A DNA stretch of 64,000 nucleotides from Clostridia bacterium (GCA_017428385.1 JAFRQX010000001.1:1-64000), one strand, 5' to 3'; counted from the stretch's first letter, positions 41,536 through 49,810 are shown. Program-made: numbers and translations. Notes: a model not told the origin generated them from the sequence alone.

Positions 41536-41666
41536 AGAGATGTTTGGAGATTGAAAAAGCGCAGAGACAGACAGAAAAAAAGAAGAGTGATTCCGAAAGA
41601 GAAAGCTTCGTTCCAATGGGGGAACGATGTTCGGAGTTATGATTCCGGTTATGCAGGAGATTGGCT

Positions 41667-42962
41667 ATGGAACAGAAACGGTTTCATTCGGTGAGGCTGG
41701 AAGGCGATAAATGCAGGGGCTGTACGAACTGTCTGAAGCGGTGCCCGACAGAGGCAATCCGCGTCAGAGGAGGCCGGGCGCATATCATTGATGAGCGCTG
41801 CATCGACTGTGGTGAGTGCATCCGGGTGTGCGGCTATCACGCCAAGGTGGCTGTGACGGATCCGCTGTCTTCCATCAGCGGCTTCAAGTATAAGATTGCC
41901 CTGCCCGCGCCGAGTCTGTACGGACAGTTCCAGAACCTGAAGAGCATCAGCCAGGTCCTGAACGGCCTGAAACAGATGGGTTTTGATGACGCGTTTGAAG
42001 TGGCAAGGGGAGCAGACGTTGTGTCCCGGGCAATCCGGGAACGCCTGAAGAATCCGGATCTGCCCAGACCGGTGATTTCTTCCGCCTGCCCTGCGATCGT
42101 GCGTCTGATCCAGGTTCGATTCCCGGATCTGCTGGATCATATAGTGGACGTACGCCAGCCGATGGAAGTGGCGGCTATGATTGCCAAGCGGGAATATGCC
42201 CGTTCCCACGGTGTAAAGGAAGAAGAAATCGGCTGTTTCTTTATTACTCCCTGTCCGGCAAAGGTGACGGCAATCCGCAGGCCGATCGGTCACGCGAAGA
42301 GTGCCGTGGACGGAGCCATTTCTGTTCTTGAAATCTATGGTTTGCTTTCCAGCCAGATTCGGAACGCTCCGGTGGACATCAGCCTGGAGACCGCATCGGA
42401 TCTGGGTGTGGGCTGGGCCAGAAGCGGCGGCGAGTGCAATGCTGTCAGCCCGGAAAACTCCATGTCTGTGGACGGCATTGAGAACTGTATCCATGTACTG
42501 GAAGAAATTGAAGATAACAGGCTGAAGCACCTTGAGTTCTTTGAAGGCGCGGCCTGTACCGGCGGCTGTGTGGGCGGACCGCTGAACTTTGAAAACAACT
42601 ATGTGGCACGGTCCAACGTCCGGCGTCTCGCCAGCCGGGATCAGAATCCGGAACTCAACGTGGACAATGGCATGATGACAAAGTATCCGCTGTATGATGA
42701 CCTGAGCATTCTGCCGAACTCCGCGATGAAACTGGACGAAGACCTGATGGAAGCAATGCGCAAGATGGAACGCATCGACAAGATCTATAAAGAACTGCCC
42801 GGATTCGACTGCGGCAGCTGCGGAAGCCCGACATGCCGCACATTTGCCGAGGATGTAGTTCAGGGAGTAGCCACAAAGATGGACTGTATCCATATGATGA
42901 AAGAGCAGTTGAGAGTTATGGCACAGCAAATGGTTGATTTGGCCAAAACTACTCGAGAGTAG
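41667..42962 (+). CDS. HydS-like iron-sulfur protein ([FeFe] hydrogenase large-subunit C-terminal domain)
   Basis: A 431-residue protein. Two N-terminal [4Fe-4S] motifs: CRGCTNCLKRCP and CIDCGECIRVC. The centre is a hydrogenase-like domain with modified H-cluster loops: SSACPAIV for TSCSPGW, TPCPAKV for MPC-x-x-K, and ACTGGCVGG for C-x-GGC. The Cys that would bridge to the diiron site is reduced, so it is probably a sensor rather than an enzyme. The C-terminus is an additional Fe-S domain, DCGSCGSPTCRTFAEDV with a later C. Start ATG 41667 (AGGAGA 6 nt upstream); TTG 41661 is less likely. The TAG stop is inside a long palindrome. Confidence 0.85.
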   Translation: MEQKRFHSVRLEGDKCRGCTNCLKRCPTEAIRVRGGRAHIIDERCIDCGECIRVCGYHAKVAVTDPLSSISGFKYKIALPAPSLYGQFQNLKSISQVLNGLKQMGFDDAFEVARGADVVSRAIRERLKNPDLPRPVISSACPAIVRLIQVRFPDLLDHIVDVRQPMEVAAMIAKREYARSHGVKEEEIGCFFITPCPAKVTAIRRPIGHAKSAVDGAISVLEIYGLLSSQIRNAPVDISLETASDLGVGWARSGGECNAVSPENSMSVDGIENCIHVLEEIEDNRLKHLEFFEGAACTGGCVGGPLNFENNYVARSNVRRLASRDQNPELNVDNGMMTKYPLYDDLSILPNSAMKLDEDLMEAMRKMERIDKIYKELPGFDCGSCGSPTCRTFAEDVVQGVATKMDCIHMMKEQLRVMAQQMVDLAKTTRE

Positions 42963-42979
42963 TTTTGCCAAATCACCAT
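42930..42979 (+). repeat. long palindrome spanning the stop codon of the HydS-like gene
   Basis: Left arm ATGGTTGATTTGGCCAAAAC then TACT, loop CGAG, right arm AGTAGTTTTGCCAAATCACC then AT. About 22 base pairs with two single-nt bulges. The TAG stop starts in the right arm. A heptad array follows 3 nt later. Confidence 0.85.
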
Positions 42980-42982
42980 TTG

Positions 42983-43015
42983 CAATTCAGAATTCAGAAT
43001 GCAGAATGCAGAATG
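42983..43015 (+). repeat. period-7 repeat array (CAGAATG) on the left of the four-helix gene
   Basis: Partial CAATT, then CAGAATT and three CAGAATG units. Confidence 0.85.
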
Positions 43016-43048
43016 ATATAGTGTCTGGCTGCTGCTGAGGAACGAAGA

Positions 43049-43399
43049 ATGAAGGAAAACAATCCGATTGTTGATAAGACCAAGGCTTTTGCAATTCGCA
43101 TTATCCGTATGTGCCAGCATATTGAAACTGAAAAAAAGGAAATAGTCCTGTCAAGACAAGTGCTAAGAAGCGGCACAAGCGTTGGGGCAAATGTCAGAGA
43201 AGCAACACGCGCTCACAGCAAAGCGGATTTCATCGCAAAGATGCAGATTGCTCTGAAGGAAGCCGGTGAAACGGAATACTGGATCGAATTGCTACAGGAA
43301 ACGGGATACATTACAGAGAAGGCGGGAGAAAGCCTGCTGGCGGATTGCAGGGAATTGCTGAAGATGATTTCGGCTATCATCAGAACAGCGAAAGAGTAA
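43049..43399 (+). CDS. four-helix-bundle protein (23S rRNA intervening-sequence protein family)
   Basis: A 116-residue all-helical protein. KTKAFAIRIIRMCQHI, VLSRQVLRSGTSVGANVREATRAHSKADFIAKM and ALKEAGETEYWIELL follow the IVP/S23 family, where 'LRS-x-x-S-x-x-AN-x-x-E' and 'E-x-x-YW' are typical. These proteins form pentameric bundles that may bind RNA; Avd of diversity-generating retroelements has the same fold, but no reverse transcriptase is near. It stands between the HydS-like gene and the second DRTGG gene, flanked on both sides by heptad arrays, so it looks inserted into the hydrogenase operon. Confidence 0.9.
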   Translation: MKENNPIVDKTKAFAIRIIRMCQHIETEKKEIVLSRQVLRSGTSVGANVREATRAHSKADFIAKMQIALKEAGETEYWIELLQETGYITEKAGESLLADCRELLKMISAIIRTAKE

Positions 43400-43407
43400 T
43401 CATCATT

Positions 43408-43435
43408 ATGAATTATGAATTGTGAATTATGAATT
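43408..43435 (+). repeat. period-7 repeat array (ATGAATT) on the right of the four-helix gene
   Basis: ATGAATT, ATGAATT, GTGAATT, ATGAATT: four exact-register units, immediately followed by GGGAGG, the ribosome-binding site of the next gene. Confidence 0.9.
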
Positions 43436-43451
43436 GGGAGGACTTGTGATC

Positions 43452-43805
43452 ATGACTGTTGCGGAACTTATTAAACTGATTGACGCCAAAGATATGACGC
43501 CGGAAGCGGACAAGAGTGTGGAGGTTTCCTGCGGATATACCTGCGATCTGCTGAGCTGGGTCATGGCTCACGGTACGGCGGGAATGGCCTGGGTGACAGT
43601 GCAGACCCATATGAACGTGATTGCCGTGGCCAGCCTGATGGAGATGGCGGCAGTGATTATTCCCGAGGATATTGAAATGGAAGCGCCCTCGCTGGAAAAA
43701 GCCCAGAGCGAAGGTATCAATGTGCTTCAGACTCCGCTGACCGCCTATGAAATCTGTGCACGGCTGGCGGCGGCAGGACTGCCCGGAAAGAACCGGGAGG
43801 TATAA
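43452..43805 (+). CDS. DRTGG-domain protein of the hydrogenase operon (copy 2)
   Basis: A 117-residue protein (TVAELIKLIDAKDMTPEADKSVEVSCGYTCDLLSWVMAHGTAGMAWVTVQTHMNVIAVASLMEMAAVIIPED). It is the common DRTGG-type partner next to PHP proteins in clostridial hydrogenase operons and a distant paralogue of the protein encoded at 40706. ATG 43452 has GGGAGG 10 nt upstream. The PHP gene starts 3 nt after its stop. Confidence 0.78.
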   Translation: MTVAELIKLIDAKDMTPEADKSVEVSCGYTCDLLSWVMAHGTAGMAWVTVQTHMNVIAVASLMEMAAVIIPEDIEMEAPSLEKAQSEGINVLQTPLTAYEICARLAAAGLPGKNREV

Positions 43806-43808
43806 AAC

Positions 43809-44501
43809 ATGTGGGTGGATCTTCATATTCACTCCTGTCTCAGTCCCTGCGCGGATGACGACATGACGCCGGCAAATATCTGCGGCATGGCGCATATCAA
43901 GGGACTGGACGCAATAGCAGTGACAGATCATAATACGGCCAGGAATCTGCCTTTCGTGAAGGAGGCAGCGGATTATTACGGTCTGATTCTGCTGCCGGGG
44001 ATGGAGATCACCACAAAGGAAGAAGTACACCTGCTGGGTTATTTCAGGGACGTGGATACGGCTGTGAAAGTCGGCGAGATCTTCTCCAGCCATCTGCCGC
44101 CTATGAAAAACAAGCCGGATTTCTTTGGTAATCAGCTGGTGATGAACACGGATGATGAAGTGGTTGACGTGGAAGAACGGCTGCTCATCGGCGCAACAGA
44201 CCTGGATCTGGCTGAATGCACAAAGATTATCCGGGAACATGGCGGCGCGGCGGTGCCGGCGCATATCAACCGGGGACACGGCCTGCTGGTAAACCTGGGA
44301 CTGTTTCCGGAGGAACCGCTGTTTCCAACTGTGGAAGTGAGGCCGGAACTGCCTGTGAATGAGAAGCTGATTCTGGGAAAACGAAGATTATGGTCTTCCG
44401 ACGCCCATCATCTGGGCGATATCCTGGAGGCGGTCAGCGAGCTTGATACTGACCGATTTTCGCTGGGCGGGTTGTTTGACCTAATCAAAAATGAAATATG
44501 A
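43809..44501 (+). CDS. PHP-domain metal-dependent hydrolase
   Basis: A 230-residue PHP domain. Metal-binding motifs: DLHIHSCLSPCADDDMTP (H-x-H at residues 5-7), AVTDHNTARN (~residue 39), GMEITTKEEVHLLGY (E and H, ~residue 62), PAHINR (~residue 150) and SSDAHHLGD (~residue 200). This set suggests a trinuclear metal phosphoesterase. In this context it is a regulatory or processing enzyme of the hydrogenase operon; substrate unknown. Its last codons and TGA stop lie in a heptad array (C-terminus KNEI). Confidence 0.88.
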   Translation: MWVDLHIHSCLSPCADDDMTPANICGMAHIKGLDAIAVTDHNTARNLPFVKEAADYYGLILLPGMEITTKEEVHLLGYFRDVDTAVKVGEIFSSHLPPMKNKPDFFGNQLVMNTDDEVVDVEERLLIGATDLDLAECTKIIREHGGAAVPAHINRGHGLLVNLGLFPEEPLFPTVEVRPELPVNEKLILGKRRLWSSDAHHLGDILEAVSELDTDRFSLGGLFDLIKNEI

Positions 44502-44517
44502 AAAATGACATATTAAG
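44490..44517 (+). repeat. period-7 repeat array containing the PHP gene stop codon
   Basis: AATGAAA, TATGAAA, AATGACA, TATTAAG; TGA at 44499-44501 lies in the second unit. Confidence 0.7.
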
Positions 44518-44547
44518 ACTCATTTAATGTTCGGATTTTATTGTATG

Positions 44548-44575
44548 AGGCGTGCCGGGGGATACCGGCACGCCT
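44548..44575 (+). terminator. strong hairpin before the hydrogenase structural genes
   Basis: AGGCGTGCCGG and CCGGCACGCCT, 11 perfect pairs, 6-nt loop, but followed by only TGCTTG. Possibly a weak terminator or processing site separating the regulator and structural halves. Confidence 0.5.
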
Positions 44576-44674
44576 TGCTTGTTCCGGCCGGGACGGAGGC
44601 TGGAAGCCTTGAAAAACAAGGCGTGTGTTAGTTGAGTCTAACCAAAAAGTTTAACAATTCAACGGTGAAAACCC

Positions 44675-44703
44675 TTTTCTTTCAAGGGCGAATATGGTAA
44701 AAT
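44675..44703 (+). promoter_or_regulatory. candidate promoter of the hydrogenase structural genes
   Basis: Extended -10 TGGTAAAAT (44695-44703) with a weak TTTTCT at -35. The TATGGTARAATCAA context is shared with the promoter at 33140. The remaining 44518-44778 gap shows no ORF. Confidence 0.45.
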
Positions 44704-44778
44704 CAATCGGATAGCTGTAATGGGCAGAGTCTGCCTTTACATAAGTCTCAAAAACATCCCAAGGAGGTCAAGGACTGT

Positions 44779-45249
44779 ATGCCTGACAACAAGGAAAAGT
44801 ACGCAAAGCTGCAGGAAGTGATCGAGAAACACAAGGGCGAACGCGGTGCCGTGATGCCCTGCCTGCAGGAAGCCATGAACATTTTCGGCTATGTGCCGCA
44901 GGATGTTCAGGAAATGATCGCGGACGGACTGGGAACGACCCTGTCTGAAGTCTACGGTGTTTCCACTTTCTACTCCCAGTTCTCCCTGAAGCCCAAGGGA
45001 AAACACGTGATCGGTGTGTGCCTGGGCACTGCCTGCTATGTCAAGGGAAGCCAGAAGATCATCGAGAAACTGTCTGAAGAGCTGAAAATTCAGCCCGGAG
45101 ACACTACAGATGACGGCCTGTTCACACTGAACGCCACCCGTTGCCTGGGTGCCTGCGGTCTTGCTCCTGTTATGATGATCGGCGAAGAGGTATACGGCCG
45201 GCTGACGCCGGATCAGGTTCCCGGTATTCTCGAAACCTATCGTGCGTGA
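44779..45249 (+). CDS. hndA: NADH-linked hydrogenase [2Fe-2S] subunit (NuoE/HndA type)
   Basis: A 156-residue NuoE-like protein. The thioredoxin-like [2Fe-2S] site has its four Cys in CLGTACYVKG (~residue 85) and ATRCLGACGLAPV (~residue 122). The N-terminal helical region has AVMPCLQEAMNIFGYVPQDV. It transfers electrons between the flavin subunit and the hydrogenase in the bifurcating complex. AAGGAGG lies upstream of ATG 44779. Its 3' end overlaps the next gene by 8 nt. Confidence 0.93.
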   Translation: MPDNKEKYAKLQEVIEKHKGERGAVMPCLQEAMNIFGYVPQDVQEMIADGLGTTLSEVYGVSTFYSQFSLKPKGKHVIGVCLGTACYVKGSQKIIEKLSEELKIQPGDTTDDGLFTLNATRCLGACGLAPVMMIGEEVYGRLTPDQVPGILETYRA

Positions 45250-45799
45250 TCTGAGTCTTCACCTGCTGGATCTGGCGCAGAACAGTATCACAGCCGGCGC
45301 GAGCCTGGTGACCATCCGTCTGATTCTGGAAGAAAACGGGATGCTGACCATGGAACTCGCGGATAATGGAAAAGGAATGAGCCCGGAGCTGCTTGCCCGG
45401 GTAACGAGTCCTTTTGCCACAACCCGGACAACCCGCAAGGTTGGACTGGGGATTCCCATGATGAAGGAAAACGCCGAAAGAGCCGGAGGCACTTTCCAGC
45501 TGGAAAGTGAGGAAGGAAAAGGGACAACCCTGACCTGTTCCATGGACACCGGCAATATCGACTGCCTTCCGCTTGGGGATTTATCCGGTACTTTGCTGAG
45601 TCTGATGCTGACCAATCCGCTGTTTCCGGATTTCCTCTTTGAGGGCAAAAGCCCGAAAGGAGAGGGAACCTTTGACACGAGAGAGGTCAGGAATGCGCTG
45701 GGCAGCGACATCCCCTTTAACGAGCCTTCCGTGGCCGCATGGCTGAAGGAAGCGCTGGACGAGGAAATCAACTCAATCTTTGGAGGTGTATTGATATGA
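45242..45799 (+). CDS. ATPase-fold (histidine-kinase-like) regulator in the hydrogenase operon
   Basis: A 185-residue HATPase_c domain starting at GTG 45242. The N-box is LLDLAQNSITAGAS, the G1 box is ELADNGKGMSPE, and the G2 box region is TTRKVGLGIPMMKENAERAGG. A ~60-residue extension follows (GNIDCLPLGDLSGTLLSLMLTNP). No dimerisation His domain is present, so it is not a complete sensor kinase. It overlaps both neighbours, tying its level to the hydrogenase. Confidence 0.87.
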   Translation: MRDLSLHLLDLAQNSITAGASLVTIRLILEENGMLTMELADNGKGMSPELLARVTSPFATTRTTRKVGLGIPMMKENAERAGGTFQLESEEGKGTTLTCSMDTGNIDCLPLGDLSGTLLSLMLTNPLFPDFLFEGKSPKGEGTFDTREVRNALGSDIPFNEPSVAAWLKEALDEEINSIFGGVLI

Positions 45800-46164
45800 A
45801 ATCTTTGGCAGATCTGGAAGCCATCCGCGCCAGAACCCTGGAAAGCATCAACATGCGCAAGGATAACGACGCCTGCCGCGTTGTGATCGGCATGGCCACC
45901 TGCGGCATCGCCGCCGGTGCCCGCCCCGTGATGCTTGCCTTTATGGAAGAAATCCAGAAGCGGAATCTGCAGCATGTGACCGTGAGCCAGACCGGCTGCA
46001 TCGGTATGTGCCGCTATGAGCCCATGCTGGACGTGATCCTGCCCGGCAAGGAAAAGGTTACCTACATCCACGTGAAGCCTGAAATGGTGCCGCGGATCGT
46101 AGCTGAGCACATCGTAAACGGTCAGCCTGTGGAAGAATATACCATCGGCGCCGCAAAAGACTAA
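45796..46164 (+). CDS. hndB: [2Fe-2S] thioredoxin-like ferredoxin subunit (HndB type)
   Basis: A 122-residue protein with Cys ligands in GMATCGIAAGARPV (~residue 36) and SQTGCIGMCRYEPM (~residue 70), the thioredoxin-like [2Fe-2S] arrangement of HndB. Start ATG overlaps the upstream stop (ATGA). It sits between the HndA- and HndC-type genes, as in NADP/NAD-dependent hydrogenase operons. Confidence 0.88.
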   Translation: MKSLADLEAIRARTLESINMRKDNDACRVVIGMATCGIAAGARPVMLAFMEEIQKRNLQHVTVSQTGCIGMCRYEPMLDVILPGKEKVTYIHVKPEMVPRIVAEHIVNGQPVEEYTIGAAKD

Positions 46165-46191
46165 TTAACGACAAAGAGGAGGAAAACCCAG

Positions 46192-47988
46192 ATGGAGCTT
46201 TATCGTTCTCATGTGCTGGTCTGCGGCGGCACCGGCTGTTCTTCTTCCGGTTCCGCGAAGCTGATTGAACGCTTCGAGGAGCAGCTGAAGGAAAAGGGCC
46301 TTGACAAGGAAGTCAAGGTAGTCCGCACGGGCTGCTTCGGACTGTGTGAAGCCGGTCCCGTTGTTATCGTTTATCCCGAAGGAACTTTCTACAGCCGCGT
46401 TAAGGAAGAAGACGTGGATGAGATCGTATCCGAGCACCTGCTGAAGGGCCGTAAGGTTCAGCACCTGGTCTATGTGGATCACAAGACCCACGAGAGCAGC
46501 GTTCAGAAGAGCCTGAATGAGATCGGCTTCTACAAGCAGCAGCAGCGTGTCGCACTGCGGAACTGCGGTGTGATCGATCCCGAAAACATTGATGAATACA
46601 TCGCTTTCGACGGCTATAAGGCCCTGGCGAAGGCTCTGACCGAAATGACTCCTGAGCAGGTTTGCCAGGAAGTGCTGGATTCCGGTCTGCGCGGCCGCGG
46701 CGGCGCCGGTTTCCCCACCGGTAAGAAGTGGCAGTTTGCCCGTGCCAGCCAGGCTGAGCACAAGTACTTCGTCTGTAACGCTGACGAAGGCGACCCCGGC
46801 GCGTTCATGGACCGCTCCCTGCTGGAAGGCGATCCCCACGCGATCCTGGAAGCCATGGCCATCGGCGGTTATGCCATCGGCGCTGACGAAGGCTGGATCT
46901 ACGTCCGTGCTGAGTATCCCATCGCCGTGAAACGTCTGGAGAAGGCCATCGAGCAGGCTCATGAATACGGCCTGCTGGGTGAGAACATCTTCGGCACCGG
47001 CTTCAACTTCGACATTCATATCCGCCTGGGCGCCGGCGCGTTCGTGTGCGGCGAAGAAACCGCTCTGATGGCCTCCATTGAAGGCAAGCGCGGCGAACCC
47101 CGTCCGAAGCCCCCGTTCCCGGCTGTGAAGGGTCTGTTTGAGAGCCCCACCAACATCAACAACGTTGAAACCCTGGGTAACATCGCCCAGATCATCCTGA
47201 AGGGTGCGGACTGGTTCAAGTCCATTGGTATTCCTTCTTCCACCGGTACAAAGGTCTTCGCCCTGGGCGGCAAGATCAACAACACCGGTCTGGTGGAAGT
47301 TCCCATGGGTATCCCGCTGCGTACCATCATCGAAGACATCGGCGGCGGCTGCCCGAACGGCAAGAAGTTCAAGGCCGTTCAGACTGGTGGTCCTTCCGGC
47401 GGATGTATCCCCGCAAGCATGCTGGACATCTCCGTGGACTATGACAGCCTGACCAAGATCGGCGCCATGATGGGTTCCGGCGGTATGATCGTCATGGACG
47501 AAGACAACTGTATGGTGGACATCGCCCGCTTCTTCCTCGACTTCACGGTTGATGAGAGCTGCGGTAAGTGCACACCCTGCCGCGTCGGTACCCGCCGTAT
47601 GCTGGAGATCCTCGAACGGATTACCCAGGGCAAGGGTGAAGAAGGCGACATCGAGAAGCTGGAAACCCTGGCTGAGAACATCAAGAGCAGCGCCCTGTGC
47701 GGTCTGGGCCAGACAGCCCCGAACCCCGTACTGAGCACGATCAAATACTTCCGCGATGAGTATGAAGCGCACATCAAGGAAAAGCGCTGCCCGGCACATC
47801 ACTGCCAGGCTCTGCTGAACTACAAGATCACCGACGCCTGCCGCGGCTGTACTGCCTGCGCCCGCAAGTGCCCGGTGAACGCGATCAGCGGCAACGTCAA
47901 GGAACAGCATGTGATCGATCAGAACAAGTGCATCAAGTGCGGAAGCTGCATGGCGACATGTAAGTTCGGCGCTATCATCAAGGAATAA
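46192..47988 (+). CDS. hndC: NADH-binding flavoprotein subunit of bifurcating hydrogenase (NuoF/HndC type)
   Basis: A 598-residue protein. Residues ~1-100 form a thioredoxin-like [2Fe-2S] domain (CGGTGCSSSG and TGCFGLC). The NuoF core has GRGGAGFPTGKKW (NADH, ~residue 170) and CNADEGDPGAFMDRS (FMN). The SLBB and N3 cluster domain has ESCGKCTPCRVGTRR (~residue 455). The C-terminus carries two [4Fe-4S] ferredoxin motifs (CRGCTACARKCP and CIKCGSCMATC). It is the likely site of electron bifurcation or confurcation between NADH and ferredoxin. Confidence 0.95.
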   Translation: MELYRSHVLVCGGTGCSSSGSAKLIERFEEQLKEKGLDKEVKVVRTGCFGLCEAGPVVIVYPEGTFYSRVKEEDVDEIVSEHLLKGRKVQHLVYVDHKTHESSVQKSLNEIGFYKQQQRVALRNCGVIDPENIDEYIAFDGYKALAKALTEMTPEQVCQEVLDSGLRGRGGAGFPTGKKWQFARASQAEHKYFVCNADEGDPGAFMDRSLLEGDPHAILEAMAIGGYAIGADEGWIYVRAEYPIAVKRLEKAIEQAHEYGLLGENIFGTGFNFDIHIRLGAGAFVCGEETALMASIEGKRGEPRPKPPFPAVKGLFESPTNINNVETLGNIAQIILKGADWFKSIGIPSSTGTKVFALGGKINNTGLVEVPMGIPLRTIIEDIGGGCPNGKKFKAVQTGGPSGGCIPASMLDISVDYDSLTKIGAMMGSGGMIVMDEDNCMVDIARFFLDFTVDESCGKCTPCRVGTRRMLEILERITQGKGEEGDIEKLETLAENIKSSALCGLGQTAPNPVLSTIKYFRDEYEAHIKEKRCPAHHCQALLNYKITDACRGCTACARKCPVNAISGNVKEQHVIDQNKCIKCGSCMATCKFGAIIKE

Positions 47989-48011
47989 TCGCGCGAGGAG
48001 GAACAACACAA

Positions 48012-49760
48012 ATGGAAAATCTCGTTAAGCTTACGATTGACGGCGTCAGTGTTGAAGTTCCGGCCGGCACGACGGTTCTGGAAGCGGCGAAGAAAGCCGG
48101 GATCAACATCCCCACGCTGTGCTACCTGAAGGACATCAACCAGATCGGCGCCTGCCGTATGTGTATCGTTGACACCGGTGCCCGCGCGTTCGGCGCGGCC
48201 TGCGTGCTGCCCGTGAGCAACGGCATGAACGTCAAGACCAACACCCCCAAGATCCGGGAAGCCCGCCGGGTGAACCTGGAACTGCTGCTGAGCAACCATG
48301 ACAAGAAGTGCCTGGACTGCGCCCGCAACCAGAAGTGTGAACTGCAGCAGATGTGCCAGGACCTGGGCGTGGATGACGTGGACAAGTACAAGGGCAAGAT
48401 GAACGAATATGACATCGACGATCTGAGCCCCTCCATCGTCCGCAACAACAACAAGTGCATCCTGTGCCGCCGCTGCGTGGCCGCCTGTAACAACACCCAG
48501 GCCGTCGGCGTGATCGGCCCCATGGGACGCGGCTTCAAGACCAAGATCGGCAGCGCCTGGGAGCAGCCCCTGAACGACGTGGCCTGCATCAACTGCGGTC
48601 AGTGTATCGCGGCCTGCCCGACCGGCGCTCTGTATGAGAAGGATTCCACCAAGGCTGTCTGGGATCTGCTGAATGACGAAACCAAGACAGTGGTTGTGCA
48701 GCCCGCTCCCGCGGTCCGCGCCGCCCTGGGTGAAGAGTTCGGCATCCCGATGGGCACTGCTGTGACCGGCAAAATGGCCGCTGCCCTGCGCCGCCTGGGA
48801 TTCAACAAGGTGTTTGACACCGACTGGGCTGCTGACCTGACCATCATGGAAGAAGGCACCGAGTTCATCGGCCGCCTGACCAACGGCGGTGTGCTGCCGA
48901 TGATCACCAGCTGCTCTCCCGGATGGATCAAGTTCTGCGAAACCTACTATCCGGACTTCATTCCGAACCTGTCTTCCTGCAAATCTCCCCACGAGATGGA
49001 AGGCGCGATGATCAAGACCTACTGGGCGGAGAAGGTCGGCATCGATCCCAAGGACATCAAGGTTGTGTCCGTGATGCCCTGTACCGCCAAGAAGTTCGAG
49101 GCGAAGCGTCCTGAACTGGGCCACAACGGCCTGGCAGACGTTGATGAAGTCATCACCACCCGTGAACTGGCCAAGATGATCAAGGAAGCCGGTATCGACT
49201 TCGCCAACCTGCCCGATGAAGACTTTGATCCCGTCCTCGGCGAAAGCACTGGCGCGGGCGTCATCTTCGGTGCGACCGGCGGCGTTATGGAAGCTGCCCT
49301 GCGTACCGTCTATGAAATCGTGACCAAGGAAACGCTGGACAAGGTCGACTTCACAGCGGTCCGCGGTATCGAAGGCGTGAAGGAAGCCACCATCAAGGTG
49401 GGCGATCTGGACGTCAACGTGGCGGTTGCCCACGGCACTGCCAACGCGGCGAAGCTGCTGGACAGCGTCCGCAGCGGTGAGAAGACCTACCACTTCATCG
49501 AGGTCATGGGCTGCCCCGGCGGCTGCGTGACCGGCGGCGGTCAGCCCATCGTATCCGCCCAGAAGCGGATGGAATGCGATCCCAAGACCCTGCGTGCCGC
49601 GGCCCTGTACAACGAGGACGCGAACAAGCCGCAGCGGAAGTCCCACGAGAACGCTTCCATCATGGCGGTTTACAAAGACTACCTGGGCGAGCCCAACAGC
49701 CATCTGGCTCATGAGCTGCTGCATACCCACTATACAGCCCGCCCGAAGTACAAGAAGTAA
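48012..49760 (+). CDS. hndD: NADH-dependent [FeFe] hydrogenase catalytic subunit (HndD type, group A)
   Basis: A 582-residue catalytic subunit. Order: N-terminal [2Fe-2S] domain (CYLKDINQIGACRMC), His-ligated cluster (HDKKCLDCARNQKC), two [4Fe-4S] clusters (CILCRRCVAAC and CINCGQCIAACP), then the H-cluster domain with TSCSPGWIKF (L1), MPCTAKKFEA (L2) and EVMGCPGGCVTGGGQP (L3). All catalytic Cys are present. The C-terminal small-subunit-like helix is fused (LGEPNSHLAHELLHTHY). It produces or consumes H2 with NADH and ferredoxin. A terminator follows 17 nt later. Confidence 0.96.
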   Translation: MENLVKLTIDGVSVEVPAGTTVLEAAKKAGINIPTLCYLKDINQIGACRMCIVDTGARAFGAACVLPVSNGMNVKTNTPKIREARRVNLELLLSNHDKKCLDCARNQKCELQQMCQDLGVDDVDKYKGKMNEYDIDDLSPSIVRNNNKCILCRRCVAACNNTQAVGVIGPMGRGFKTKIGSAWEQPLNDVACINCGQCIAACPTGALYEKDSTKAVWDLLNDETKTVVVQPAPAVRAALGEEFGIPMGTAVTGKMAAALRRLGFNKVFDTDWAADLTIMEEGTEFIGRLTNGGVLPMITSCSPGWIKFCETYYPDFIPNLSSCKSPHEMEGAMIKTYWAEKVGIDPKDIKVVSVMPCTAKKFEAKRPELGHNGLADVDEVITTRELAKMIKEAGIDFANLPDEDFDPVLGESTGAGVIFGATGGVMEAALRTVYEIVTKETLDKVDFTAVRGIEGVKEATIKVGDLDVNVAVAHGTANAAKLLDSVRSGEKTYHFIEVMGCPGGCVTGGGQPIVSAQKRMECDPKTLRAAALYNEDANKPQRKSHENASIMAVYKDYLGEPNSHLAHELLHTHYTARPKYKK

Positions 49761-49777
49761 TCCGGAGATTACTCCAG

Positions 49778-49810
49778 GCAGCGCATTTGCAAAAATGCGC
49801 TGCTTTTTTG
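49778..49810 (+). terminator. terminator of the hydrogenase operon
   Basis: GCAGCGCATTT, loop GCAA, AAATGCGCTGC, then TTTTTT. Confidence 0.92.

Noticed and set aside
43049..43399. Diversity-generating retroelement Avd protein
   Set aside because: Fold family fits, but no reverse transcriptase, template repeat or variable repeat is nearby.
42983..43435. CRISPR array
   Set aside because: Units are 7 bp without spacers; no cas genes in the window.
44548..44575. Definite terminator before hndA
   Set aside because: The stem is strong but lacks a T-run, so it is listed only as a weak or processing hairpin.
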